From Bacteroidia bacterium (GTDB lineage: Bacteria; Bacteroidota; Bacteroidia; Flavobacteriales; Flavobacteriaceae): a stretch of DNA of 64,000 nucleotides. Under the pieces are notes generated by a model that saw only the letters and a list, made by a program, of their open reading frames with translations, was not told the DNA's origin and made no database searches. The stretch spans positions 1 through 64,000 of the forward strand of contig JAUIBW010000014.1 of the NCBI GenBank assembly GCA_030427585.1, written 5' to 3'. Positions 7,803 to 16,101 of this stretch are shown here, piece after piece (the first letter of the stretch is position 1; every line of letters begins with the position of its first letter). The position numbers and the translations under genes are program-made.

Positions 7803-8086
7803 TAACTTATTTTTTATGAGTACTAAACTACCGTAATGATTTTTATATTCCTAATAATAAGAAAAGGGACCGTTTGTTACCAATCCAAAAAATAGCAGAC
7901 AATTACTTCACAACAAATGTGGTTTCACTGAAAACAGGGTAGTGTAAACCTCGTATGACTTCTACTTTTGGATTCGAATAATTGATTCGTATTTAAAGCT
8001 TCTAATAACAATAGCAGGGGCTATCATGTGCTATAAGAGACATTCAATTACTGATATTCACACATTTAATTCTTAAATAACAGATC

Positions 8087-8794
8087 ATGAAAAAAACAAT
8101 TTTTAAAGTAATCACTATGGTAACGCTGGCAACTTTTATGAGTAGTTGTGAGAATGATGATGGTACTCTTGATGGTCTTGAAGGAGCATCAAAAAATATA
8201 TCTGTAGAGACTTCTACAATAGATAAATCTGCTACAAAAGCAGCTAATGGTTGCCATAACTGGAGTATTAAAGGATATGAAGGCCCTATGTGGATGGATT
8301 TTAGAACCCAAAAAGTATATCCTTATGTAAATACAATCACAATTGCTGAGGCAAATTGTAACGGAATCTGGGAAGCTACCGGAGGTTTTAAAATTATTGA
8401 TAATACTTATAATAAAAGAACAGTGCGGGTTAAAAGAATCAATAATAACGAAGGCAAGCTTTTTTTTATTACCAGCGATGGTGGTTATTCTGTTCTTACT
8501 TTTGATGCTTTTATTTACCCGGATATTACAGACCCTACAGCTCCATGCCCTACTAGTGAGCATGCCAAAATGAAACGAACAGGAAGAAGAACTCTTTATG
8601 CAGAGGGTTATAAGGGATATTATACCTACAAGTGGACTATCGTTAATAGAGGAAATACGTATTATGAAACAGGAAGAACAATTACATTACGTATTGGAAG
8701 TTCGGATGTAACCCTTACGGTATCCAAGAAGGATTGTGCTACACAAACAAGTGTTCGAAAAAACTTCTTTATCGATGCTAATCCTAATAATTAA
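8087..8794 (+). CDS. Lipoprotein, tandem paralogue 1
   Basis: A 235-aa protein with a lipoprotein signal peptide (TLATFMSSC, cysteine 21) followed by an acidic ENDDGTLDG linker as in Bacteroidota exported lipoproteins. The middle contains a GYEGPMW segment; the C-terminal ~90 residues contain YKWTIVN, YYETGRTITL and VTLTVSKKDC, an Ig/PKD-like beta-sandwich pattern. It is homologous to the next gene over the whole length, with best identity in the signal peptide and C-terminal domain. The function is unknown; a surface adhesin or secreted effector are possibilities. Confidence 0.7.
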   Translation: MKKTIFKVITMVTLATFMSSCENDDGTLDGLEGASKNISVETSTIDKSATKAANGCHNWSIKGYEGPMWMDFRTQKVYPYVNTITIAEANCNGIWEATGGFKIIDNTYNKRTVRVKRINNNEGKLFFITSDGGYSVLTFDAFIYPDITDPTAPCPTSEHAKMKRTGRRTLYAEGYKGYYTYKWTIVNRGNTYYETGRTITLRIGSSDVTLTVSKKDCATQTSVRKNFFIDANPNN

Positions 8795-8822
8795 TAATAG
8801 ACATCGGTTTAAAAAAACTAGA

Positions 8823-8922
8823 AGAGGCTTCTGAAAAGGTAATTCTAAGACTAGATTGTCGATCTTAGTTTATCGAAGGGCTCTGCTTGACATTGAAAAT
8901 ACCATTTTCAGACCTCTTTTTT
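8823..8922 (+). terminator. Long imperfect hairpin ending in a T-tract
   Basis: AGAGGCTTCTGAAAAGGTA (8823-8841) pairs with TACCATTTTCAGACCTCT (about 8900-8917), followed by TTTTTT. It lies 29 bases after the lipoprotein stop codon and probably ends its transcript. The inner part, with TTATCGAAGGGCTCTG, resembles the palindromic element at 21931-22063, so this is also a repeat-family member. Confidence 0.6.
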
Positions 8923-9186
8923 ATGATAAAGGCTTATGAAAAAATCTCAATTCTATCCAAATAGGTAGAGTAGTTTAAATTTCTAACTTTTAATAAATAT
9001 ACCAATAATATACATATTATTTCACGGTAAAAAAAGTATGTTAAAACTTTCAAAACATCTACATTTTTGATTTCAATAACTGATTAGTAACTAGATATTC
9101 CTAATGCAGTATAGCCATGGCTTGCTATGTTCTGTATTGAGTATTCTAATTATTCACAATTACACATTAATTCTTAAAAACAAACC

Positions 9187-9849
9187 ATGAAAAAAACAAT
9201 TTTTAAAACTCTTTCTGTTTTGATGCTAGCTATCTTTATAAGTAGCTGTGAAACCGATGATGGTACTCTTGATGCTACTCAGGAGCAATCAAAAGAAATG
9301 ATAACCGATAACGCTACTACGAAGATGCGACCTTTTGATGACCCATCTTTTACAATCGATGGATTTGACGGGCCTTATGATGTAATTAATGGGGAATATG
9401 TACCTCATATTGGAACTTATGTACGGGTAACTGCAAAGAATCCCTTTGGATTTTGGAAAACTACAGGATGTTTTGAGCAGATAGGATCACGATTTCTTAG
9501 AACGAGTAAAGAAAAAGGTTCAATTATACATTATGTAAAAAGGGAAGACGGAGGGTTTAATAGTGTTGGGCGTAATTTTATTGCAATTCCGGAAGTATCA
9601 ACACCGCCAGTATCATGCCCAAGCAGTGGACATACAATAATGGAACAAGTTTTTAATTCTGTTCTTGATGCCAAGAATTATGATACCAAGTACACTTATA
9701 AGTGGAAAGTTGTTCATAATAGCCGTACCACTTATAAAACAGGAAGAAGTGTTTTACTAAATAAAGGAGGGTCTACCGTTACTCTTTCTGTATCTAAAAA
9801 TGGATGCACCACTCAATCAAGTGGCCCTAAAAACTACTTTGTTAGGTAA
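9187..9849 (+). CDS. Lipoprotein, tandem paralogue 2
   Basis: A 220-aa lipoprotein (signal peptide with LAIFISSC, then ETDDGTLDA), paralogous to 8087-8794. The first seven codons and the ~20 bases before the ATG are almost the same in the two genes, so the duplication included the translation start region. The C-terminal beta-sandwich is shared (YKWKVVHNS, YKTGRSVLL, VTLSVSKNGC), with the cysteine kept in both. Each gene has its own upstream region and terminator and so is probably transcribed alone. The function is unknown. Confidence 0.7.
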   Translation: MKKTIFKTLSVLMLAIFISSCETDDGTLDATQEQSKEMITDNATTKMRPFDDPSFTIDGFDGPYDVINGEYVPHIGTYVRVTAKNPFGFWKTTGCFEQIGSRFLRTSKEKGSIIHYVKREDGGFNSVGRNFIAIPEVSTPPVSCPSSGHTIMEQVFNSVLDAKNYDTKYTYKWKVVHNSRTTYKTGRSVLLNKGGSTVTLSVSKNGCTTQSSGPKNYFVR

Positions 9850-9892
9850 AAGAGTGATCTAAATTTGATGTAAACAAAAATTACCCCTATTA

Positions 9893-9922
9893 AACAGGCT
9901 GTCTAAAATAACAGCCTGTTTT
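9893..9922 (+). terminator. Rho-independent terminator, bidirectional
   Basis: AACAGGCTGT (9893-9902) and ACAGCCTGTT form a strong stem with A and T flanks, between the convergent lipoprotein and aminotransferase genes. It can serve both. Confidence 0.85.
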
Positions 9923-9956
9923 AATTTTTACAATAAAAGTCTGAAAAATTAGGGTT

Positions 9957-11078
9957 CTATGATAAATTAAACCGCTCTTTTAAGGCTTGTTTAATGCGTT
10001 CTAAACCCGCCAGGATATATTCTTTACGTTCTCCAATCCCTATTCTAAAATGATGGTCCATCCCATAACAATCCCCTGCCAAAATAAATACACTTTTTTC
10101 TGTTCGTAACCATTCTGCCAGTTCGGTAGAATTAATATCTAAATTGTATTTTATAAATAACATTCCGCCACTCTTTGGGGGCACATATTCAAATAAATCT
10201 CCATATTGGTCGAGCCATTGCTTCACTACTATTAAATTTTCATTAAGCATGGTTCTGTTTCGAGTTAGTATTTCTTTACGTTTTTCGGGTCTTAATGCAA
10301 TTTCACCAATATAGTGACTCATAATTCCGGCAGTAATAGAGGTATAATCATGATATGCCCATGTATCTGCAATCAATGTTTCTGGTCCTATTAACCATCC
10401 CAAACGTAATCCGGGTAGAGCATAGGCTTTAGACAGCCCACCATTAACCATTACCTTATCATACATCCCGATAAAACTTGCTATGATTTCTCCGTTTAAT
10501 TCGGCTCCACGGTATACTTCATCACAATACACCCAGGCATCTACACGCTTTGCGATAGCTACAATTTCCTGCATTTCTTCAGAAGAAAGCGTGTATCCTG
10601 TAGGATTATTAGGATTACACAGCGCAATCATTTTTGTTTTTGAAGTGACCAGAGTTTTTAACTCTTCAAGATCGGGTTTCCATTTGTTTTCTTCACGCAA
10701 ATGAAACGCCCTGGGGATGCATCCCATTTCTTCGGCAATACCCCAAATCTGCATATAGTTGGGGACCATCATAACCACTTCGTCTCCTTTTTCTAGCAAC
10801 GTATGGCAAGCAATAAAATTGGCTTCAGAAGAACCATTGGTTACCAATACATTGTCTTCATTAGCACCATTGTACATGGCACTAATTCTTTTACGCAATG
10901 GGATAGAACCGTTGGTTTGCCCATATCCCAAAACAGTATTGGTAAGTGTAGCTATCTGATCTTTATCTAATAGTTCATTAAGCGTATAGGGATGAAAACC
11001 ACTTTCGGTAAGATTGTAATCTACCGTGTTTTCAAATAAAGATTGTACTCTTTCGAGCTCAAAAATTGGAATATTCAT
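9957..11078 (-). CDS. PLP-dependent aminotransferase, class I/II
   Basis: A 373-aa fold-type I aminotransferase. Visible motifs are NPNNPTGY (substrate/PLP pocket), YCDEVYRG (aspartate that pairs with the PLP nitrogen) and GGLSKAYALPGLRLGW, which holds the Schiff-base lysine and the following arginine. The C-terminal arginine for the substrate carboxylate fits FRIGIGER. It is the last gene of a four-gene operon, 4 bases after the cyclodeaminase-like gene. Together with the dehydratase- and reductase-like neighbours it likely works on one amino acid, but the substrate cannot be read from the sequence. Confidence 0.85.
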   Translation of the reverse strand: MNIPIFELERVQSLFENTVDYNLTESGFHPYTLNELLDKDQIATLTNTVLGYGQTNGSIPLRKRISAMYNGANEDNVLVTNGSSEANFIACHTLLEKGDEVVMMVPNYMQIWGIAEEMGCIPRAFHLREENKWKPDLEELKTLVTSKTKMIALCNPNNPTGYTLSSEEMQEIVAIAKRVDAWVYCDEVYRGAELNGEIIASFIGMYDKVMVNGGLSKAYALPGLRLGWLIGPETLIADTWAYHDYTSITAGIMSHYIGEIALRPEKRKEILTRNRTMLNENLIVVKQWLDQYGDLFEYVPPKSGGMLFIKYNLDINSTELAEWLRTEKSVFILAGDCYGMDHHFRIGIGERKEYILAGLERIKQALKERFNLS

Positions 11079-11082
11079 TCTA

Positions 11083-12039
11083 TTATATTTTGGTATTCAT
11101 ATATGTTTTATAAACAGCTTTTGCAATCATTATATCCTGTACTGCAACTCCTGTAAGGTCTACTATGGTTATTTGATGATCATTGGTACGCTGCAGGGCA
11201 GGATCCTGAATTGCATGACCAAGCTCAACGATTTTTTCTTCGGAAATTGTACCATCTTTAATGGCGCGGTATATTTCGCCTCTACTTTTGCTTTGCGGAA
11301 TACTATCTGCAATAACAATATCTGCCTTTTGAAGCACTTCGCTATGAAGTTCCTGCTTGTCTGAAGTATCAGAACCTACCGCTGTGATATGAGTACCCGG
11401 TAGGATATTTTTTGCATCGAGCAATGCAACTTCAGAAGGAGTAGTAGTAACAATTAAGGTACTGTTTTTTGCTACTTCGGCAGGGGTTTTGGCAATATGG
11501 ATATTAAAATCAGGACTCAATTCTGCTTTAAACTTCTCTGTATTTTCTAGTGTTCTTCCCCATAACCATACGGTTTTACAAGGATTGTTTTTCTGCAGAA
11601 ATTGCAATTGTAATTTGGCCTGTATCCCGGTACCTATAATACCGATGGCATTTATTTTTTTTGGTGCAAAATATATAGCTGCCAGAGCACCTGCTGCTGC
11701 TGTACGAATATCGGTAAGATATCCTTCGTCTAATAAAATAGCTACGGGCTGTCCTGTTTTTTGACTAAATATGAGCATCATTCCCTGGCTGGAAGCTAGC
11801 CCCAATTTTGAATTGTTATAAAAACCAGAGGCAATTTTGATAACATAAAAATCATCATTCTTTATATATCCATATTTAATATGTACATCCCCGGGAGGAT
11901 CTTCAAATAATAATTCACCTACAGGCGGAACCACCGTTTTTTCATTACTGTAATGTATAAAACCTTCTTCCATAGCCGCAACTACATCTACAGATTGTAT
12001 ACTTCTTTTAATGTCTTTTAGATTAATAATAGTCGCCAT
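11083..12039 (-). CDS. Ornithine cyclodeaminase / mu-crystallin family protein
   Basis: A 318-aa protein with the family N-terminal dimerisation half and a Rossmann NAD(P)-binding site at about residue 130 (IGIIGTGIQAKLQLQFL), followed by LWGRTLEN and ITAVGSDTSDKQEL. Family members are ornithine cyclodeaminases, ketimine reductases or alanine dehydrogenases. Its start overlaps the end of the dehydratase-like gene by 17 bases. Pairing with a threonine dehydratase-like gene recalls the eutB/eutC pair of ectoine degradation, but the other ectoine genes are missing here; a ketimine-reductase role is equally likely. Confidence 0.8.
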   Translation of the reverse strand: MATIINLKDIKRSIQSVDVVAAMEEGFIHYSNEKTVVPPVGELLFEDPPGDVHIKYGYIKNDDFYVIKIASGFYNNSKLGLASSQGMMLIFSQKTGQPVAILLDEGYLTDIRTAAAGALAAIYFAPKKINAIGIIGTGIQAKLQLQFLQKNNPCKTVWLWGRTLENTEKFKAELSPDFNIHIAKTPAEVAKNSTLIVTTTPSEVALLDAKNILPGTHITAVGSDTSDKQELHSEVLQKADIVIADSIPQSKSRGEIYRAIKDGTISEEKIVELGHAIQDPALQRTNDHQITIVDLTGVAVQDIMIAKAVYKTYMNTKI

Positions 12040-12988
12040 ATTTCACCATGATTTGGGTTAATAACTGATTGTCTATTTTTTTTCCTGTTAATACCAGAAC
12101 TACATTTTTGTCATGATACGCTTTGCTTTGTAATAGTGCTGCTACCGGCAAAGCAGCGGTGGGTTCGATTTCTACTTTATGATATTTCATCATAAACGCT
12201 ACGGCTTTTTTAATATCTTCTTCTTCAATAATCTCAAAACCAGATAAGTGTTTTTTACAAATATCAAAGGTGATGGTGTTATTTTCAATTCCGCCTGCCG
12301 ATGCATCTGCAATAGTGGATAATGTACTTGGAGGAACAATACCGTTTTGTAGTATCGATACATACATTTCTGAAGCATTTTTTGGTTGACAACCAATGAC
12401 TGAAATAGTATTATGGGTACTAAAATAAGTACTTATGCCCGATGCCAGTCCGCCACCGCCCACAGGTGTTAAAATAACATCTACTTCTGGTACTTGCTCT
12501 TCTATTTCGACAGCTATAGTACCTTGACCTTTAATAATTTCGGGGTCATTATAGGGGTGAATTAAAACACCATTGATATCTTTTGCATAAGCTCTTGCTT
12601 TTTCTTCGGTTTCCAGACTATTATCCCCATAAAAAATAATGCTCATCCCATATTGCTCAAGGGCTTTTATTTTTGCATCACTTGTTTTTTTCGGAAGGAA
12701 TAATACACTTTTAAATCCAAATTTTTCTGAAGCATAACCAAACGCTGCCGCATGATTACCTGTAGATGCTGCTACAAAAGTTTTGTCAAAAACATTTTCG
12801 TCTAAACTGCGTATTTTGGTAAGAACGCCTCGTATTTTAAACGATCCTGTATATTGTAAAAACTCCATTTTAAGAAATACATTTGCGCCGGATATTTTAC
12901 TTAGTTCCGGAGAATGAACCATAGGTGTTCTATTCAAATCAGGCTTGCTGATTTTGTAAGCATCAATTATATCTGTAGCCCGTATCAT
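12023..12988 (-). CDS. Threonine dehydratase / serine racemase family PLP enzyme
   Basis: A 321-aa fold-type II PLP enzyme. YTGSFKIRG contains the Schiff-base lysine, STGNHAAAFGYA the substrate loop, and PVGGGGLASGIS the glycine loop that holds the PLP phosphate. There is no C-terminal ACT domain, so it is the short catabolic type (TdcB, serine racemase, or EutB-like hydroxy-amino-acid dehydratase). It overlaps the upstream peptidase gene by 4 bases (ATGA) and the downstream gene by 17. It probably removes water and ammonia from, or racemises, a beta-hydroxy amino acid supplied by the peptidase. Confidence 0.8.
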   Translation of the reverse strand: MIRATDIIDAYKISKPDLNRTPMVHSPELSKISGANVFLKMEFLQYTGSFKIRGVLTKIRSLDENVFDKTFVAASTGNHAAAFGYASEKFGFKSVLFLPKKTSDAKIKALEQYGMSIIFYGDNSLETEEKARAYAKDINGVLIHPYNDPEIIKGQGTIAVEIEEQVPEVDVILTPVGGGGLASGISTYFSTHNTISVIGCQPKNASEMYVSILQNGIVPPSTLSTIADASAGGIENNTITFDICKKHLSGFEIIEEEDIKKAVAFMMKYHKVEIEPTAALPVAALLQSKAYHDKNVVLVLTGKKIDNQLLTQIMVKYGDYY

Positions 12989-14469
12989 TCTTTTGAATTT
13001 AGAAAGTTTTGATCTATCGCTTCAATAGACTTCTGGATTAATTTGACCACGTTTTTATAGTATTCCGGATGTGTTTCTTCGACGTCATCGGTTGCCTGGT
13101 GGTACCCCGGGTGATCTTCTTCGCTAAAAGTAATATTGGGAATCCCTTTCCTGAAAAAAGGACCATTATCTGAAGAGAACATCCAATACTCTTTGGTTTT
13201 ATCTTCCGGATCATCATGACCATAAGAAACGGTTAACGGACTATCTTTTGCAATACTTTCGATTATAGGTTTAAATTGAGGATAAGGATAGGTACCAACT
13301 ACATATATTTCGTTTTTAGGATTACGACTAATCATATCCATATTGATATTGAGTTTGATATCTGATAATAGAACAGGAGGGTTATCTACAAAATGTTTAG
13401 AACCAAACAAGCCTAATTCTTCGGCATCGAAAGCAGCAAAAAGAATAGAATGTTGAGGTTGGTTTTTAGAAAAATATTTTGCCAGGACCAATAGGGCAGA
13501 AGTACCAGAAGCATTATCATCTGCACCATTGTATATTGTATCGTTTATCACCCCAAGGTGATCATAATGCGCACCAATAACGATATATTTTTTGGGATAC
13601 GTTTTTCCTTTTATGTAGCCTGTAAAGTTAGTCCCTGTTCTTTCTTTTTTGGTTTTTCTATCTTTAAAAGTAAAAGAAGAAGCATAGTCATCATTAAATT
13701 TTTCAAGACCGATAGAAGTAAAATAGGATCGAATAAAATCTTGCGCTTTTTGATTGTTTCCTGTACCTCTTCCTAAATACTGATCTGATGATATTTGTCT
13801 TTGAATATCTAGTAATTCGGTTGTTTCTATTCCCAAATCCGTTACTACATCATACTTTTTTATTTCGTTAGCTGTCATCCAGTGAATACTATCTGCAGGA
13901 GCTGCTTCTAATGTATACCAATAAAATGTCGTAGGAATGTTCATTTCGGTATAGTAGTTTAGGTATTTTTTATGCTCTTCATGGTCTTTCGGAAAATCTA
14001 ATGCTACACTATCTGCTCCAGACCATGAATGTACTCCCAGCTTAGCTGTAGCGTGAATATTTCGTTTTTCTCCTGCCAAAAACATATCTGTTCCGCCAGA
14101 AGCTACCATTCCGTTTTTGGGAATGTAAGTGTTGATGTGGTGTTTCCTGATTTCGCGAGAAGCAAGAAGATTTATTTCATCGTCAATAGACCCGGGAACC
14201 TCTTCCATTACCAATGTGGTTACTTCTGGATTTTCGAATAGGATTTCTTTAATATCATATAGTGTATTAGCATAAATAACACCTTTCATATATAAGGTGT
14301 CTTTGGTAGTCTGATTTTCTTTAAAATAAAATTCTGCTACCTGATCGCCTTCCATTTTCATCAATATTCTTTGCCCAAACGATGTGCTATATAAAATCTG
14401 GGGAAAGAAATACAAAGTGACGACAGAAACAATGATAATTGCCACAAATGCGATGATACCTTTTTTCAT
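12985..14469 (-). CDS. M28 peptidase with N-terminal ClpP/SPP-like domain
   Basis: A 494-aa protein. Residues 5-25 are a hydrophobic anchor or signal. Residues ~45-210 resemble periplasmic ClpP/crotonase-fold proteins (VPGSIDDEIN, then MVASGGTDMFLAG with S124 where a serine nucleophile would sit, then HSWSG). Residues ~225-490 are an M28 aminopeptidase with di-zinc ligands H301 and D303 (GAHYDHLG), D317 (NGADDNASG), E350/E351 (DAEELG), and a late HPGYHQATDD histidine. It starts a four-gene operon with amino-acid-converting enzymes, so peptide breakdown feeding those is likely. The two-domain layout is uncommon. It probably acts in the periplasm, membrane-bound. Confidence 0.8.
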   Translation of the reverse strand: MKKGIIAFVAIIIVSVVTLYFFPQILYSTSFGQRILMKMEGDQVAEFYFKENQTTKDTLYMKGVIYANTLYDIKEILFENPEVTTLVMEEVPGSIDDEINLLASREIRKHHINTYIPKNGMVASGGTDMFLAGEKRNIHATAKLGVHSWSGADSVALDFPKDHEEHKKYLNYYTEMNIPTTFYWYTLEAAPADSIHWMTANEIKKYDVVTDLGIETTELLDIQRQISSDQYLGRGTGNNQKAQDFIRSYFTSIGLEKFNDDYASSFTFKDRKTKKERTGTNFTGYIKGKTYPKKYIVIGAHYDHLGVINDTIYNGADDNASGTSALLVLAKYFSKNQPQHSILFAAFDAEELGLFGSKHFVDNPPVLLSDIKLNINMDMISRNPKNEIYVVGTYPYPQFKPIIESIAKDSPLTVSYGHDDPEDKTKEYWMFSSDNGPFFRKGIPNITFSEEDHPGYHQATDDVEETHPEYYKNVVKLIQKSIEAIDQNFLNSKE

Positions 14470-14502
14470 AATAGTAATGTATTAATTAATACCAGATGCA
14501 AT

Positions 14503-14556
14503 AAAAAAACCTCCGTACACCAAATCAACTTTTGTTGATTAAGGTATACGGAGGTT
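14503..14556 (-). terminator. Strong hairpin terminator in the operon leader (possible attenuator)
   Basis: On the minus strand AACCTCCGTATACC and GGTGTACGGAGGTT form a 14-bp stem, extended by ATCAAC/GTTGAT, directly followed by seven T. It ends 34 bases before the ATG at 14469 and ~170 bases after the stop of the gene at 14730. Given a promoter-like sequence and a tiny reading frame upstream of it, it may work as an attenuator; the simpler reading is a terminator for the upstream gene. Confidence 0.75.
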
Positions 14557-14594
14557 TTCCGTAAGAAATTCACTTGTTTTTCCGATGTTCTTCC

Positions 14595-14621
14595 TTAAGT
14601 TAAAAAACAAGAGTGTAACAT
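14595..14621 (-). CDS. Possible 8-codon leader peptide
   Basis: ATG TTA CAC TCT TGT TTT TTA ACT TAA encodes MLHSCFLT about 40 bases before the terminator hairpin. It overlaps an arm (CTTGTTTTT) that can pair with AAAAACAAG downstream, so its translation could alter folding. There is no clear run of one amino acid to identify the signal. Speculative. Confidence 0.25.
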   Translation of the reverse strand: MLHSCFLT

Positions 14622-14645
14622 ACTGTTACTATATTTCTGTCTATA

Positions 14646-14677
14646 CAAATATAGAAAAAAATAATTCAGTAGATAAA
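14646..14677 (-). promoter_or_regulatory. Candidate promoter for the 14469-9957 operon
   Basis: On the minus strand TATATTTG (14646-14653) matches the Bacteroidota -7 box TAnnTTTG, with TTTA 20 bases upstream in place of TTTG. Transcription would begin ~15-20 bases before the leader reading frame. Confidence 0.45.
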
Positions 14678-14729
14678 AATTAGGAGTAGAGTTTCTGATC
14701 TGTTTGAATAAGTGAAATTTTGTAGGACA

Positions 14730-15167
14730 TCATTTTTTTTGAATAAAATAAATATCTACATAATCGGTAACTTCACTACAAGGGTTATCCATCTCCTGAA
14801 GCCTCCAGTATTTTCTGTTTCTCTTTACTTTAAAATTAAATTCTCCTTCTCTTTTGCAAGGTTTCCCGTTGTTTATAAAGTCTACCTGGGTCTCAATAGT
14901 ACCATTAAACACAAGGTGTTTTGCAGAGCGAGGAGTAATAGTGCCTTTAATTGTTAAGAAATCACTGTTTTCTTTACTATTTTGATGGCCCTCTATTGTG
15001 TATACATTGTCGTTATCTGTTTTTTCAATCTTGGCAGTTCCAAAATAGTCCCATGAAATCCATTGAACAGACAGATAATGATTACCTACCATAATTTTAT
15101 CTAAGTCGTTTTGCGAAAAAGAAAATAATGGTAAGAGCATTAAAAGAATTAAAATTATTTTTTTCAT
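14730..15167 (-). CDS. Small secreted protein of unknown function
   Basis: A 145-aa protein with a clear signal peptide (MKKIILILLMLLPLFSFSQ). The mature part looks all-beta (HYLSVQWISW, AKIEKTDNDNVYTIEG, HLVFNGTIETQVDFI), as in small lipocalin- or lectin-like folds. Two cysteines (in KPCKREG and NPCSEV) could form a disulfide. No family is recognised. It is monocistronic by spacing. Confidence 0.6.
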   Translation of the reverse strand: MKKIILILLMLLPLFSFSQNDLDKIMVGNHYLSVQWISWDYFGTAKIEKTDNDNVYTIEGHQNSKENSDFLTIKGTITPRSAKHLVFNGTIETQVDFINNGKPCKREGEFNFKVKRNRKYWRLQEMDNPCSEVTDYVDIYFIQKK

Positions 15168-15311
15168 ATGTTCTCACGTTAATTATTTACTATATATCTT
15201 ATGACCAAAGATAGGTATCATACATGATTTGCATCACCTTGTTTTCAGTGAAATCTTTGTGTTAATACTTGTATTGACAGTACGTTGGAATTGTTTTCTA
15301 CAATATTATTT

Positions 15312-16088
15312 TTATAACATCTTTCCTAAAATTTCTTTCATCATTTTGGCTGCCAGAAATGCTGTCATATTTTGAAAATCTCTGTTAGGATTGTATTCTA
15401 CGATATCGGCACCAATAATTTGACCTTTGATATTATGAATTAAATCAATTACTTGTCTAGAGGATAGTCCCCCTGGTTCGTGATGTGAAACTCCGGGCGC
15501 ATAAGCCGGGTCAAAACCATCCATATCCAGTGAGATATATACAGGGTTATCAAATTTAGATATTTTGGTTATATCGAGATTTTTCATTTGATGAATTTCG
15601 ACATTAAATTTTTCTGCCTGCACTGCCTGATGGGGGTTTAATGTTCTAATTCCTACCTGAACTAATCTGGCAGCGAATCCGCTTTCCATAATTCTTGCAA
15701 AAGGACAAGCGTGGGAGTATTTATCACCTTCATAATGATCATACAAATCAGAATGTGCATCGATGTGTAAAATATCTAATTTCGGATATTTTTTGTGATG
15801 TGCCTTTATGATAGGAAAGGTAATAGAGTGATCCCCTCCCAAGGTAAAAACTTTGGTTTGGGATGTTAAATGATTTGAAGTTATGGTTTCAATATCGAAA
15901 TAGTCTGAAATATCAAAATCTCCTTTATCGCTTATTCGGGAATCTTCGATCGTGATTCCGTTTTCGGTAAATAAATTAAGGGAACCGCAGTGTAATGCTT
16001 CTCTAATTAATGGAGGAGCAAGTCCAGGGCCTTGCTGAAAAGAAGATTTTTTATCAAATTGTATTCCTTGTATGACAATTTTACTCAT
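15312..16088 (-). CDS. Ureohydrolase (arginase/agmatinase family)
   Basis: A 258-aa enzyme with the manganese-binding motifs of the family: GGDHSITFP, IDAHSDLYDH and SLDMDGFDPAYAPG. The family hydrolyses the guanidino group of agmatine, arginine, formiminoglutamate or guanidino acids, giving urea or formamide. The short N-terminus (LAPPLIREAL) is nearer to agmatinase/formimidoylglutamase-like members than to classical arginase. It lies 13 bases downstream of a ketopantoate-reductase-like gene and probably shares its transcript. The substrate is not certain. Confidence 0.8.
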   Translation of the reverse strand: MSKIVIQGIQFDKKSSFQQGPGLAPPLIREALHCGSLNLFTENGITIEDSRISDKGDFDISDYFDIETITSNHLTSQTKVFTLGGDHSITFPIIKAHHKKYPKLDILHIDAHSDLYDHYEGDKYSHACPFARIMESGFAARLVQVGIRTLNPHQAVQAEKFNVEIHQMKNLDITKISKFDNPVYISLDMDGFDPAYAPGVSHHEPGGLSSRQVIDLIHNIKGQIIGADIVEYNPNRDFQNMTAFLAAKMMKEILGKML

Positions 16089-16101
16089 TTATTTTTGGGT
16101 A

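Noticed and set aside
11083-12988. Ectoine/hydroxyectoine degradation locus
   Set aside because: The two eutB/eutC-like genes lack the ectoine hydrolase and deacetylase genes and the usual transporter.
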